Shown: positions 1 to 9,233, numbered from the stretch's first letter. The stretch: 64,000 nucleotides of DNA from Adenanthera pavonina (GCA_026686845.1 JAIVEN010000025.1:21007001-21071000), one strand, 5' to 3'. The notes: a model not told the origin generated them from the letters alone. Translations and numbers: made by a program.

Positions 1-1298
1 AAATATTCGTTAGAGACTAAATCTATCCGTTGGGGAAGTTATCCAACGGTTACTCTGAAAAACTATCCGTTTACCAACCGCATTTAATGTTTCTGACATA
101 CTGAAATTCGAATTTTGGTTGGTCAACAGACGAATTTCGAAGGAACCGAAGGTTAAAGCTTTCAACGTTACAACACGAAGTTCGTTTGTTCATGAAGTGA
201 AATTCGAATTTTGAAACTTATAAAACATTTTCACAATGTGACATACGAATTTTCAAGAAGAAAGTTTTTCAGTTAAGTGTGAACAGTGTTTTCAATTTGC
301 TACAGTGTCTTCGAAATTCGAATTTTGGTATCCCAAAATTCGTCTGTTCACTGAACGTTAAAAGAGACACAGTAGTTTACTTTCTTTGAAATTCGAATTT
401 TAAAGGTGTGAAATTCGTCTGTCAGAGAGACTCTTTCCAGACTTATTTCATCATTCGAATGTTGCAAATTCTTGTTATTCATATGTCTATGTTTCACTTA
501 AACAGACTCAAGAACTTAGCTTCTGAAATTCGAATTTCAATGTTCAAAGTTCGTCTGTCAGAGAGCAGTTTTGAGACATAAATCATTCTTGATCTCAGAT
601 GAACTTTAACACATTTTCAGACGAATTTCTTCTATTTTCTCAAGTTTTGTTTTGTCTGAAATTCGAATTTTGAAGACTTAAAGTTCGTCTGTTGGAAAAA
701 GCTTCTTTCAGACTTGTATGAAAATTCGAATGTTGGAAGCTCAAAATTCGTCTGTCAGAGAGTATTTATCAAACTCATTTTCATTTTGATTTCAGATGCA
801 TTTTATCATGGTCTCAGACGAATTTCTTTGGTTTTCACAAATTTCATTTTACTTGAAATTCGAATTTTGAAACTATGAAGTTCGTCTTTTACCAGAAAGG
901 CTTCTTTCAGACTAGATGAAAATTCGAATTTTGAAAACGCAAAATTCGTCTGACAGAGAGCCATCTCTTCAGACTTAATCAGTTTTAGCTCGAAATTCGA
1001 ATTTCCAAAGGCAAAGTTCGAATTTCCAACTTGACAGTTTAGTTTAAACTTTTAACCTTCGTCTGTTTGTGGGTGTTTTTCAAATATTTAAAGATTTAAC
1101 ATATAATCAAGGTTTGAAAACATCTTTTCTTCAAATCAAAACCTTTTACCCAATCATAACAAAAACTAAAGATCCTACAAGAGATCTAACAGCAAATACT
1201 CAGAAAAACTTCACTTGGAACAGCTTTGTTCTCCTTTGATATCTTCAATCCAAGCTCTTGAATGTTGGTTTAAAATCATCAAAACTCTTGCTTCAACA
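1..1298 (-). repeat. 3' LTR of element A, partial
   Basis: Bases 1-1298 align to 9798-11095 end to end, with about 15 mismatches and no gap. The minus-strand LTR starts at 1298 with TGTTGAAGC, directly after a polypurine tract. Only the U3 portion lies in the window; the TATA box, R and U5 are off the left edge. The segment holds nine copies of the 12-bp palindrome AAATTCGAATTT (104, 200, 314, 389, 526, 659, 856, 920, 993), alternating with copies of TTCGTCTG. The 94-aa ORF at 1215-1499 crosses the LTR/internal boundary and is not a gene. Confidence 0.93.
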
Positions 1299-1312
1299 TT
1301 CTCCCCCTTTTT
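1299..1312 (-). other. Polypurine tract of element A
   Basis: Read on the minus strand the sequence is AAAAAGGGGGAGAA, immediately followed by the LTR start TGTTGA. This is the position and composition expected of the plus-strand DNA primer in reverse transcription. Two similar tracts lie upstream on the same strand, at 1367-1380 and inside ORF3 at 1685-1700. Confidence 0.9.
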
Positions 1313-1580
1313 GATGATGACAAAACAACTCACAAACTGGATTAGTACTTGGGTTTGCTTTCATAAGCTCCCCCTCAACATATGCATAAGATATCAAAAC
1401 AACAGATTTAGTGAAGAGATTCAAAGCCCAAAACATTGCAACCAAGAACATACTTTATATCACCAAACAGTTGTAATACATAATCCAATTAAAGAGTAGT
1501 TCTTAAAAACAAACAGCCAAATACAAAACAACCAAATAAAACAAGATACAACAAGAAGAATCAGCCTAAGATCTAAGATA
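1313..1580 (-). other. Noncoding 3' region of element A with a second polypurine-like tract
   Basis: This 268-bp stretch separates ORF3 from the polypurine tract. It has no credible ORF. At 1367-1380 the minus strand reads TGTTGAGGGGGAGC, a second G5 purine tract, preceded by the same TGTTGA hexamer that starts the LTR. The equivalent tract in element B is at 60835-60848, so it is conserved between the two copies. Confidence 0.75.
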
Positions 1581-3767
1581 TCACTTCTTCTTTGGCTTCT
1601 TGCTGTAAGTCTTTCCTTTTCCAGATGGCTCAGCAGATTTTCCAGCTTGCTTAGTCCCAGTTTGCTTTATCCCAGTTTGCTTTATTTTCTCCCCCTTTTT
1701 GGCATCATCAGGAAGCCCAACAAAGTCCATTGGAGGAGGTATCTGAGTGATAGGAACAGCACGAAGAGGAACAGGAGCAAAAGGAATCTCTGGCTGAACT
1801 GGAGCAGGGGGCTCAGCAGGCTCTTCATCATCATCAGAGACCTCAAGCAGTACTTGCATTTCCTGCCTAGAAAGAGCCAGTTGAGCTCTCTGTTGCTCTG
1901 AAAGCCCATAAGCAGCAACAGACTGAGGGGCTGGTTCAGCAGGGGGAAACATTTCTTCCAGCCTTCTCCTTTGAGCTAGCAGCAGAGCATTGTGAGCAAT
2001 GGCAAGATAATCAACAACTGGTACAATGCTCTTTTCCTCATTGCTTGCTCCTTCTGGCACAGAAGAGATTGAAATGGCTGCAACCAGTCTTTCAACTTGC
2101 TCTGATTCTTGAATGGACAGAATTGAATCCGGAGCATCTTCTTGCATTGGCTCAAGAGGGCTTGATTCTTGAAGACCTTCTCCTTCTAATCCATAGTCCA
2201 AGGGTGGACCAGGACTTGGTGTTCTCATAGCACCAGCACCATCTATATCAGAATCATGGTCAGAGGAGGCAATCTCAAAGGGACTTGGAGGCACAGGGGA
2301 TGGAGACAAAGTAGGCTCAGGGACACCAGGCTGAGGTGGAGCTGAAGTGGTAGGAATTGCATTTCTTATCTCTTCATATGCATCAGCCACCACCTTCATA
2401 TTCACAGCCAACTGATGGATCTGATCTTGTAGATGAGCAAATTTGGCATTTTGCTCATCTCTTATGCTGAGAATGAGTGTTGACAGACTGTCAAACAACT
2501 CAGTGACCTTTGTTGGCTTGGCCCGTGAGGAGGGAGTGGCAGGAGGGTGAGTAGGCCTGGAGGGAGATGGGATTGGTTGAGAAGGCTGAGGTACAGATTT
2601 GCTAGGGGCCTCAGAGGTGCCTTCTTGTTGGAGGGAGTCATTAGCAGCAAAGAACAGATCTTCAGATTTCCCTGCTCCCTTTCCAACCCATCTGCCTTCA
2701 TCTCGTTCAATACCCATCCTTTGCAGTTCCTCTTCTTTGAATGCCTCAGTGAGTTTCCCTTTCCCCTTTTCAATGTGTTGAATTCTAGCATGCTGCAGGA
2801 TTCTTGAAATAATTGCAGCATAGGGGAGTGTGGAATCCTTCCTCTGATCCCTTGCTTTTATCATTCTCTGGAGGATGATATGACCCATGTTAATCAGCTT
2901 CCCATGAATGATAGCAGTCATCACATGAGCCTCTGCCCTTGTTATCAAGTTGAAGCTGCCACCCTTGTTGAATATGATCCTGGACACTATATAGTGCAGG
3001 ATTCTGACTTGTACACTTAGGTCTGTGGGCTTCAATAGATTTATAGTTGGCCTGTTTTCCCTTCTCCTGAATAAGGTGTCCAAAATGGTGCTCTCCTTGT
3101 AGTACAGAAAAGATCCACCTTCTTCATCTACTGTGCTTGCCTCATCCATATACCCAGAGGCTGTTATGTCAACTTTTAGTCCATCTTGTCCTGGGATTTC
3201 CAACACCTCATTGAATGTTTCATCAGCAAGCCAAATGGTCCTTGATCTCAAAGTGACCTCCCATTTCATCTTCTTGCTGTTATACTTAAGAGACGCATAC
3301 CAAGTCTTTATTACCTCATCATCATATCTTTCAGCAATTTCCAACAAATTTTTATATCTTAACAACCATATAGCAGCATCAAAATTGTTGGAAATCAGAA
3401 ATTGTTCCACATTCACACAATGAGGCTTGATTACCTTTTTGTTGGAAAACTTGGTAGTGTACTCTTCTTGAATCTCAGGAGTGCTCCAAAGTGGTAATGT
3501 GGTAAGTTCAAATTCTCCAGATTGTGTAGAAGAGGAGGAAGCCATAGCAGCAGTTTCACCCAAAGGGACTGCAGATTTTGAAAAGGAAGGCCCAGTTTTC
3601 TGAGAATTTGCCTTAGAAGAAGATTTCTGGCGTTTAGAAGGGGTAGCTTTACTGGGTTCGGCCTTTCTCTTGGATTTTTCTCCTTCTTTTGTAGCATATT
3701 GGGATTTAGCAGTTCTTTTTGGCCGAGTTCCAGCTTGTCCTGCTCCAGGGATCTTTACTCTCGCCAT
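1581..3767 (-). CDS. Third ORF of element A: plant-transposon-domain protein, nuclear-looking, intact
   Basis: This 728-aa ORF starts at an ATG (MARVK) and ends in a lysine run. Residues 1-60 are very basic with NLS-like clusters (KSKRK, PSKRQK). Residues about 115-330 (W-Y-A-S-L near 156, then a helical stretch with LHYIVSRI and LPYAAIISRIL) resemble the 'putative plant transposon protein' domain (Pfam family I recall as Transposase_32, PF20167). Residues about 421-470 look like a coiled coil, 475-690 are Pro- and acid-rich, and the last 25 are Lys-rich. I see no signal peptide or membrane helix, so the envelope-like label often given to Sirevirus post-pol ORFs does not fit. It lies 780 bp after pol in its own frame and must be expressed separately, for instance from a spliced RNA. 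The copy in element B is broken. Function unknown. Confidence 0.8.
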   Translation of the reverse strand: MARVKIPGAGQAGTRPKRTAKSQYATKEGEKSKRKAEPSKATPSKRQKSSSKANSQKTGPSFSKSAVPLGETAAMASSSSTQSGEFELTTLPLWSTPEIQEEYTTKFSNKKVIKPHCVNVEQFLISNNFDAAIWLLRYKNLLEIAERYDDEVIKTWYASLKYNSKKMKWEVTLRSRTIWLADETFNEVLEIPGQDGLKVDITASGYMDEASTVDEEGGSFLYYKESTILDTLFRRRENRPTINLLKPTDLSVQVRILHYIVSRIIFNKGGSFNLITRAEAHVMTAIIHGKLINMGHIILQRMIKARDQRKDSTLPYAAIISRILQHARIQHIEKGKGKLTEAFKEEELQRMGIERDEGRWVGKGAGKSEDLFFAANDSLQQEGTSEAPSKSVPQPSQPIPSPSRPTHPPATPSSRAKPTKVTELFDSLSTLILSIRDEQNAKFAHLQDQIHQLAVNMKVVADAYEEIRNAIPTTSAPPQPGVPEPTLSPSPVPPSPFEIASSDHDSDIDGAGAMRTPSPGPPLDYGLEGEGLQESSPLEPMQEDAPDSILSIQESEQVERLVAAISISSVPEGASNEEKSIVPVVDYLAIAHNALLLAQRRRLEEMFPPAEPAPQSVAAYGLSEQQRAQLALSRQEMQVLLEVSDDDEEPAEPPAPVQPEIPFAPVPLRAVPITQIPPPMDFVGLPDDAKKGEKIKQTGIKQTGTKQAGKSAEPSGKGKTYSKKPKKK
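1685..1700 (-). other. Polypurine-like tract inside ORF3
   Basis: The minus strand reads AAAAAGGGGGAGAAAA, the same core as the true polypurine tract at 1299-1312, and here encodes a Lys-Lys-Gly-Glu-Lys stretch near the C terminus of ORF3. The counterpart in element B near 60512 has lost the G5 run. It may be a by-product of Lys/Gly codons or an extra plus-strand primer. Confidence 0.6.
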
Positions 3768-4547
3768 TTTTCAGTGGAATGAAGCAAAATGTTGACAAGG
3801 AAGGGTTTATAGGATGCGAATGGAGGTTTAATTGGTGAAGAATGACGATTTTTGGACAGGAGTTAAGAGGATTGAAGAGAGAATTAGAACAGACTAAGAG
3901 AGGTTACAAATAGGGTTGCGTCTGTTCTTTGGAAAACTGACGCATTTAATGTGTGTAACCGTCTGACAGACGAATTTTGAGAGGTCAAAATTCGAACTTC
4001 GGGCAGTTACAAGTTAAACCGTTCAGCACAGCTTACTGACAGACGAATTTTCATCTTGAAAGTTCGTCTGACAGTGGCTTGAAACAAACAATACAAGCAC
4101 ATCAGACGAATTTTGTTCCAACAAAATTCGAATGTTGAAAAGAAAAAAAGGCAGGCAATAATCAAATCAACAGACAATAGACGAATTAAGCATGCAGAAC
4201 TTCATCTTTCAAGCATTCATTCTTCAAGAACATGTTGGTGAACCGAAATTCGAATGTTGACCATGTTGACCAGTTCAAAAACACAGATTATCAATGAAAT
4301 TCTTCTATTATTCAAACAACATACGAATTTCAACTTTAAAGACTTACAGAATGGATCCAGAACTTAGGATAATTATCATTCACTTCATTTTCTGGTTGTT
4401 CCAATCTGGAGTGCTCCAAACTTTCAAACTTTTAGCCATTGATGTTCACAAGGAGCACCTGCAACTATACTAAAACATACTTCGATGCTCAAGTTAGAAT
4501 TTATTCTAATATTAAGAACTCTAAAGACAAAAATGCACAGAAATGAC
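3768..4547 (-). other. Spacer between pol and ORF3 of element A
   Basis: This 780-bp stretch has no credible ORF. It is rich in the same short words as the LTR U3: TTCGTCTG / CAGACGAA and TTCGAA-type cores (for example 3968-4090 and 4105-4140). It should contain whatever signal (splice acceptor or internal promoter) allows ORF3 expression, but none can be identified by eye. Element B has a matching spacer of 982 bp at 57450-58431. Confidence 0.7.
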
Positions 4548-7500
4548 TTACAATTCATTGGGATTTACCATTCCCAATTCTCTCCTTATTTTGCAGTGTC
4601 TGTCTTCTGATAGAGGCTTTATGAGTATATCAGCAACTTGATCCTCTGTTGGGATGTATTTCAGTTTAACTTCTCCTTTCAGAACATGATCCCTTATGAA
4701 GTGGTGCCTTACTTCAATATGTTTCGTCCTTGAATGCATGACAGGATTCTTGGTGATATTTATGGCACTCTGGTTGTCACACATGATTGGTATCTCTTTT
4801 ATTTTGATTTCAAGATCTTCAAGCTGCTGTTTCATCCAGATGACTTGGGCACAACAGCTTCCAGCTGCAACATACTCAGCTTCTGCAGTAGATAAGGCTA
4901 CACTGTTTTGCTTTTTGCTGAACCATGAAACTAGGGATCCTCCAAGGAACTGACAGGTTCCACTTGTACTTTTTCTGTCAGTTTTAGATCCTGCAAAATC
5001 AGCATCAGTGTATCCTTTGAGGTCTTCTCCATTGCCTTTTGGATACCAAAGACCCATTTGTGATGTTCCAATAAGATATCTAAAAATCCTTTTCACAGCT
5101 GTTGCATGGATTTCTTTGGGACATGATTGGAACCTTGCACACATGCAGACACTGAACATAATGTCAGGTCTGCTGGCAGTTAGGTACAGCAGGGATCCAA
5201 TCATTCTTCTGTACTGAGTAATGTCAAACATCTTCCCATTCTCATCCATATCTAGTTTGGTTGCAGTAGCCACAGGTGTTCCCATTGGCTTGGCATTCTC
5301 CATTCCAAACTTCTTTAACAGCTCTTTTAGATACTTGGATTGACTAAGAAAGATACCATCATTAAGCTGTCTGATTTGCAATCCAAGGAAGAAATTGAGT
5401 TCACCCATCATAGACATCTCGAATTCTCCCTGCATTAACTTAGAAAATTCCTTGCAAAGAGTCTCATTAGTAGCACGAAAAATAATATCATCAACATAGA
5501 TTTGAACAATTAGCAAATCTTTATTTTCTTTCTTAGTAAATAAGGTTGTGTCAATTTTGCCTCTGTTAAACCCCTTTTCAGTTAGAAAATTACTCAGTCT
5601 CTCATACCATGCTCTAGGGGCCTGTTTTAAACCATAGAGAGCTTTCTTCAGTTTATAAACATGGTTTGGTTTTGTAGAATCCTCAAAACCTGGAGGTTGA
5701 TCAACATAAACCTCTTCCATGATATATCCATTCAGAAAAGCACTCTTTACATCCATTTGATATAGTAAAATATTTTTCATGCATGCATATGCCAGTAGTA
5801 TTCTTATAGCTTCTAGTCTAGCTACTGGAGCAAAAGTTTCTTCAAAATCAATACCTTCTTCTTGATTATACCCTTTAGCAACTAATCTAGCTTTATTTCT
5901 GATTATTGTTCCAGATTCATCAAGTTTATTTCTGAAAACCCATTTGGTACCAATAACAGGATGATTTTTGGGTCTAGATACTAAATCCCAAACTTGATTT
6001 CTTTCAAATTGGTTTAATTCATCTTGCCTAGCCAAAATCCAGTAATCATCAGTTAAGTCCTCTTCAGTACATTTGGGTTCTATTTGAGAAATGAAAGCAC
6101 AGTTGAGCATTTGATCTCTTAACTGTTTTCTGGTTTTGACTCTCTCTTGAACATTCCCTATTACTTGATCAACATGATGATTCCTTTGATATCTCCAAGC
6201 TCTAGGGAGTTCTTGAGATGTTTCTTCATTGTTTTCTTCATCAAACTCTTGCTCCTGGATATCTTCCTCTATATTAACAGATTCGGATATCTTTGAAGGT
6301 TCAGTTTTACTCTTATCAGAAATTCCTAGTTTTTCAAAGTTGAAAGTAAGATCATCCTCATTAGTAGCATGTTTTGAAACAGTTTCATTTTCAATGAAAA
6401 CCACATGTACAGATTCTTCTACTACATTTGATCTTTTATTATAAATTCTATACGCTTTACTCCTACTTGAATAACCCAGAAATATACCTTCATCTGATTT
6501 GGCATCAAACTTACCCAGATTTTCTTTACCATTGTTGTGAATGAAGCATTTGCATCCGAACACATGGAGGTGATACAGATTCGGCTTTCTTCCCTTGTAC
6601 AGCTCATATGGAGTCTTCCCAAGGATTGGTCTGATGTAAGCTCTGTTTATGATGTAACTAGCTGTATTTACTGCATCAGCCCAGAATACTTGGGAGAGTT
6701 CCTTCTCATTTAGCATAGCTCTGGCCATCTCTCCAATAGTTCTGTTCTTCCTTTCAACCACTCCATTTTGTTGAGGAGTTCTTGGTGCTGAGAAGTTGTG
6801 GTCAATCCCATGCTCATTGCAGTACTCCAGGAAGTATGCATTTTCAAATTCTCCTCCATGGTCTGACCTGATAGACACAATAGAAATACCTTTCTCATTT
6901 TGCACTTTCTTAGCTAAGGTTACAAATGCATCAAAGGTATCACTTTTAGAAGAAAGAAATAATGTCCAAGTAAATCTAGAATAATCATCTACAATTACAA
7001 GCACATACAGATTACCACCAAGACTTTTCACCCTAGAAGGTCCAATTAAATCCATATGCAGTAATTCAAGTGGTCTAGTTGTGGTAATTACATTTTTAGA
7101 TTTAAATGATGATTTAGTTTGTTTTCCTCTTAAGCATGCATCACATTCTTTGTCCTTTTCAAAAGAAATTTTTGGTAGACCGGTTACTAGCTCATTTTTA
7201 ATTAGTTTAGATAGTTGATTCATGTTCACATGGGCTAATCTTCTATGCCATAGCCAACTATCATTATTCTGACTGATTAAGCATACAGAATCTAAGGGAG
7301 GAAGTTCATCAAGATCAATAGTATAGCAGTTACCATCCCTTTGAGCTTTGAGGATTACTTTGTGATCACTTTTTCTGATGACCAGGCAATACTTTGAGTC
7401 AAACAGCACCCAGTTTCCTTTGTCACAGGTCTGACTCACGCTTAGCAGGTTGTGGTTGAGGCCAATCACAAACAGCACCTCTTCAATGGATGTTTCTTGA

Positions 7501-7679
7501 TTTTTGCCCACAATTCCAATACCAACGATTTTGCCATATTGATCACCTCCAAAGGTCACCTTTCCTCCTTTCTTGTCTCTCAGGGTGATGAACTTCTCCT
7601 TATCACCAGTCATGTGACTTGAGCAGGCACTGTCCATATACCATTTATTGCTTCTCTTAGCTTTGAGACAGACCTGCAA
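4548..7679 (-). CDS. pol: Ty1/copia Pol of element A (protease, integrase, RT, RNase H), uninterrupted
   Basis: This 1,043-codon frame has no internal stop. Residue numbers count from TTG 7679. The aspartic protease motif is D-S-A at 16-18. The integrase zinc finger is H145, H150, C179, C182, and the integrase triad is D210, D273, E309. RT covers about 575-820 with D643 (MDVKSAFLNG) and YVDD at 728-731. RNase H has acidic residues near 892, 933 and 968. The polyprotein cuts, integrates and reverse-transcribes the element in virus-like particles. The first ATG is residue 15, inside the protease motif, so Pol must be made as a fusion: its frame is -1 relative to gag. One oddity is IIFRATNE after YVDD, where element B has G instead of R. 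Gag upstream is damaged, so this Pol probably acts only with help from another copy. Confidence 0.92.
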   Translation of the reverse strand: MQVCLKAKRSNKWYMDSACSSHMTGDKEKFITLRDKKGGKVTFGGDQYGKIVGIGIVGKNQETSIEEVLFVIGLNHNLLSVSQTCDKGNWVLFDSKYCLVIRKSDHKVILKAQRDGNCYTIDLDELPPLDSVCLISQNNDSWLWHRRLAHVNMNQLSKLIKNELVTGLPKISFEKDKECDACLRGKQTKSSFKSKNVITTTRPLELLHMDLIGPSRVKSLGGNLYVLVIVDDYSRFTWTLFLSSKSDTFDAFVTLAKKVQNEKGISIVSIRSDHGGEFENAYFLEYCNEHGIDHNFSAPRTPQQNGVVERKNRTIGEMARAMLNEKELSQVFWADAVNTASYIINRAYIRPILGKTPYELYKGRKPNLYHLHVFGCKCFIHNNGKENLGKFDAKSDEGIFLGYSSRSKAYRIYNKRSNVVEESVHVVFIENETVSKHATNEDDLTFNFEKLGISDKSKTEPSKISESVNIEEDIQEQEFDEENNEETSQELPRAWRYQRNHHVDQVIGNVQERVKTRKQLRDQMLNCAFISQIEPKCTEEDLTDDYWILARQDELNQFERNQVWDLVSRPKNHPVIGTKWVFRNKLDESGTIIRNKARLVAKGYNQEEGIDFEETFAPVARLEAIRILLAYACMKNILLYQMDVKSAFLNGYIMEEVYVDQPPGFEDSTKPNHVYKLKKALYGLKQAPRAWYERLSNFLTEKGFNRGKIDTTLFTKKENKDLLIVQIYVDDIIFRATNETLCKEFSKLMQGEFEMSMMGELNFFLGLQIRQLNDGIFLSQSKYLKELLKKFGMENAKPMGTPVATATKLDMDENGKMFDITQYRRMIGSLLYLTASRPDIMFSVCMCARFQSCPKEIHATAVKRIFRYLIGTSQMGLWYPKGNGEDLKGYTDADFAGSKTDRKSTSGTCQFLGGSLVSWFSKKQNSVALSTAEAEYVAAGSCCAQVIWMKQQLEDLEIKIKEIPIMCDNQSAINITKNPVMHSRTKHIEVRHHFIRDHVLKGEVKLKYIPTEDQVADILIKPLSEDRHCKIRRELGMVNPNEL

Positions 7680-7714
7680 AACAATGTTTACGTTTTTCTT
7701 TTAGGTACCCAAAT

Positions 7715-9178
7715 TTACTTGGGTTCTTTTCGGTCAGTATATTTTTCCCTAGATGCAGATGCAACTTTGGGAACCCATTCAGTTTTCCTGCCAAGTCCAT
7801 TTTTCTTCAAAACACAAGAACTGGAAATATGGCCCTTTTTATTACAGAAATGACAGGTGGTGAAAGGACTGCTAGATTGAGATGCAGGAAGAAAACAGTG
7901 CAGATAATACTTTTGTCTAGCATGCCTTGGTTGATCATATGTTTCAATGTGATGTAATACATTAGTTTTCTTTTTATTGTTCTCAGCATGCACAAAATGT
8001 CTCATATAAGCATTCTGATTTTTCTTCCTAATCTTTTCCTTGACAGCACATGGATCATAGCCAAGACCAGCTCTTCCTTGGGATATTCTTTGGCTCCCCA
8101 TTAATGCAAACAACATATCTTTGCCTCTAGTGAGCCTAGACATGCTTTTAACTAAATAATCATTAGTTCGCTTGAGTTCAATGCATGAAGTGCAACAAAC
8201 AGATTCAGTAGTAGGCAAAGAGGCAATTTCAGAAACTATGCTTTGGGATTCCAGCTTATTTATCCTTTTCTTTGCCAATTTCAGTTCTTTAGCAACTTTA
8301 ATGAATTCATCATGAAGCTCATGAAATGCATCTTGTAATTCAGAATAGGAAGGTTCAGATTCATATACCTCTTCTTCCTGATCACTGCTGCATGAAGGTA
8401 AGACTTCTTCTGAGGCAAGTGCCATTAAACAGATGTGGGCAATCTCATCCTCATCTTCTTCTTCCTCATCTGAGCTGTTGCCCCATATGGATGAGATATA
8501 GGCTTTCTTCTTCTTCCCTTTGTCTACAGCTTTCTTTTCTTTTTCTTGCTTTTTAATGAATTGGGGACAATCCCACTTAATGTGTCCCTGCTTCTTGCAC
8601 TCATAGCAAGTCACAAGTTCTTTTGCCTCTTTCTTGCTTTCTCCAGTTACTCCTTTCTTGAAGAATCTCTTGCTCTTCTTCTTGCTGTAGAATCTTCTGA
8701 ATTTTCTGACCATCATAGCCAGAGTTTCCTCATCCAGCTCTTCTCCTTCATTCATTCTGAAGCTTTCATACTCCCCAATACACGTGTTCAGTCTGTTCTC
8801 CCTGACTCCAGAAGTTCCTTCATGAGCAATCTGTAGAGTATCCCACATTTCTTTTGCAGTGGAGCATTGTGAGATTCTGTAGAATTCATCCTGGTTCAGG
8901 GCACTGACCAAACAATGCTTTTCTTTGAAGTTCAGTAGGACTCTCCTTCTGTCTTCATCATTCCACTCTGCTTCCAGCTTCTCTTTGTGTCTTCCATCTT
9001 CTGTTAGAGCCATTGGAATGAAATCTCCTTTTTCAATCACTGACCAGATGTCAAGGTCAATTGATTGAAGGTAGATCTGCATCCTCATTTTCCAATATTC
9101 ATAATGCTCTCCACTGAAGCCTGGTGGTCTGTTAGTGTTGTTTCCTTCAGGAAGTATACTCTCTCCAAAGCCAGCCAT
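7715..9178 (-). CDS. gag: Gag of element A, with internal deletion
   Basis: This is the nucleocapsid/capsid precursor. I start it at ATG 9178 (MAGFGESI), because the open frame further upstream begins only at a GTG inside the primer site. That gives 487 aa. The N-terminal part (GFSGEHYEYWKMRMQIYL, then W-S-V-I-E) is that of copia Gag. Two CCHC zinc knuckles of the form C-X2-C-X4-H-X4-C are visible, near residues 191-204 and 442-455, with an acidic/coiled segment between them. Compared with element B, 103 codons are missing at 8742-8750, removing most of the C-terminal capsid domain (the F..IV..L..LG / LP..W part). The TAA at 7715-7717 replaces a CAA of element B and ends Gag nine codons early, just before the Gag-Pol overlap. 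Confidence 0.88.
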   Translation of the reverse strand: MAGFGESILPEGNNTNRPPGFSGEHYEYWKMRMQIYLQSIDLDIWSVIEKGDFIPMALTEDGRHKEKLEAEWNDEDRRRVLLNFKEKHCLVSALNQDEFYRISQCSTAKEMWDTLQIAHEGTSGVRENRLNTCIGEYESFRMNEGEELDEETLAMMVRKFRRFYSKKKSKRFFKKGVTGESKKEAKELVTCYECKKQGHIKWDCPQFIKKQEKEKKAVDKGKKKKAYISSIWGNSSDEEEEDEDEIAHICLMALASEEVLPSCSSDQEEEVYESEPSYSELQDAFHELHDEFIKVAKELKLAKKRINKLESQSIVSEIASLPTTESVCCTSCIELKRTNDYLVKSMSRLTRGKDMLFALMGSQRISQGRAGLGYDPCAVKEKIRKKNQNAYMRHFVHAENNKKKTNVLHHIETYDQPRHARQKYYLHCFLPASQSSSPFTTCHFCNKKGHISSSCVLKKNGLGRKTEWVPKVASASREKYTDRKEPK

Positions 9179-9219
9179 CTTAATTCCCGGACTGTGAGTT
9201 CCTTTGAATGGGAATCCGG

Positions 9220-9231
9220 GCTCTGATACCA
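9220..9231 (-). other. Primer binding site of element A (initiator tRNA-Met)
   Basis: The minus strand reads TGGTATCAGAGC, two bases after the end of the 5' LTR. It is complementary to the 3' end of plant initiator tRNA-Met, the usual primer for copia and Sirevirus minus-strand synthesis. Confidence 0.92.
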
Positions 9232-9233
9232 CT

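Noticed and set aside
104..1004. Heat-shock element reading of the TTCGAA palindromes in the LTR
   Set aside because: Heat-shock elements need GAA and TTC separated by two bases (GAANNTTC / TTCNNGAA). Here they touch (TTCGAA) or are one base off, so the match fails.
1215..1499. 94-codon ORF across the 3' LTR boundary of element A
   Set aside because: It spans the LTR, the polypurine tract and the noncoding 3' region on the strand opposite to the element's genes.
1581..3767. Retroviral envelope gene in the post-pol position
   Set aside because: No signal peptide, hydrophobic fusion segment or transmembrane helix is visible; the protein is basic, Pro-rich and soluble-looking.
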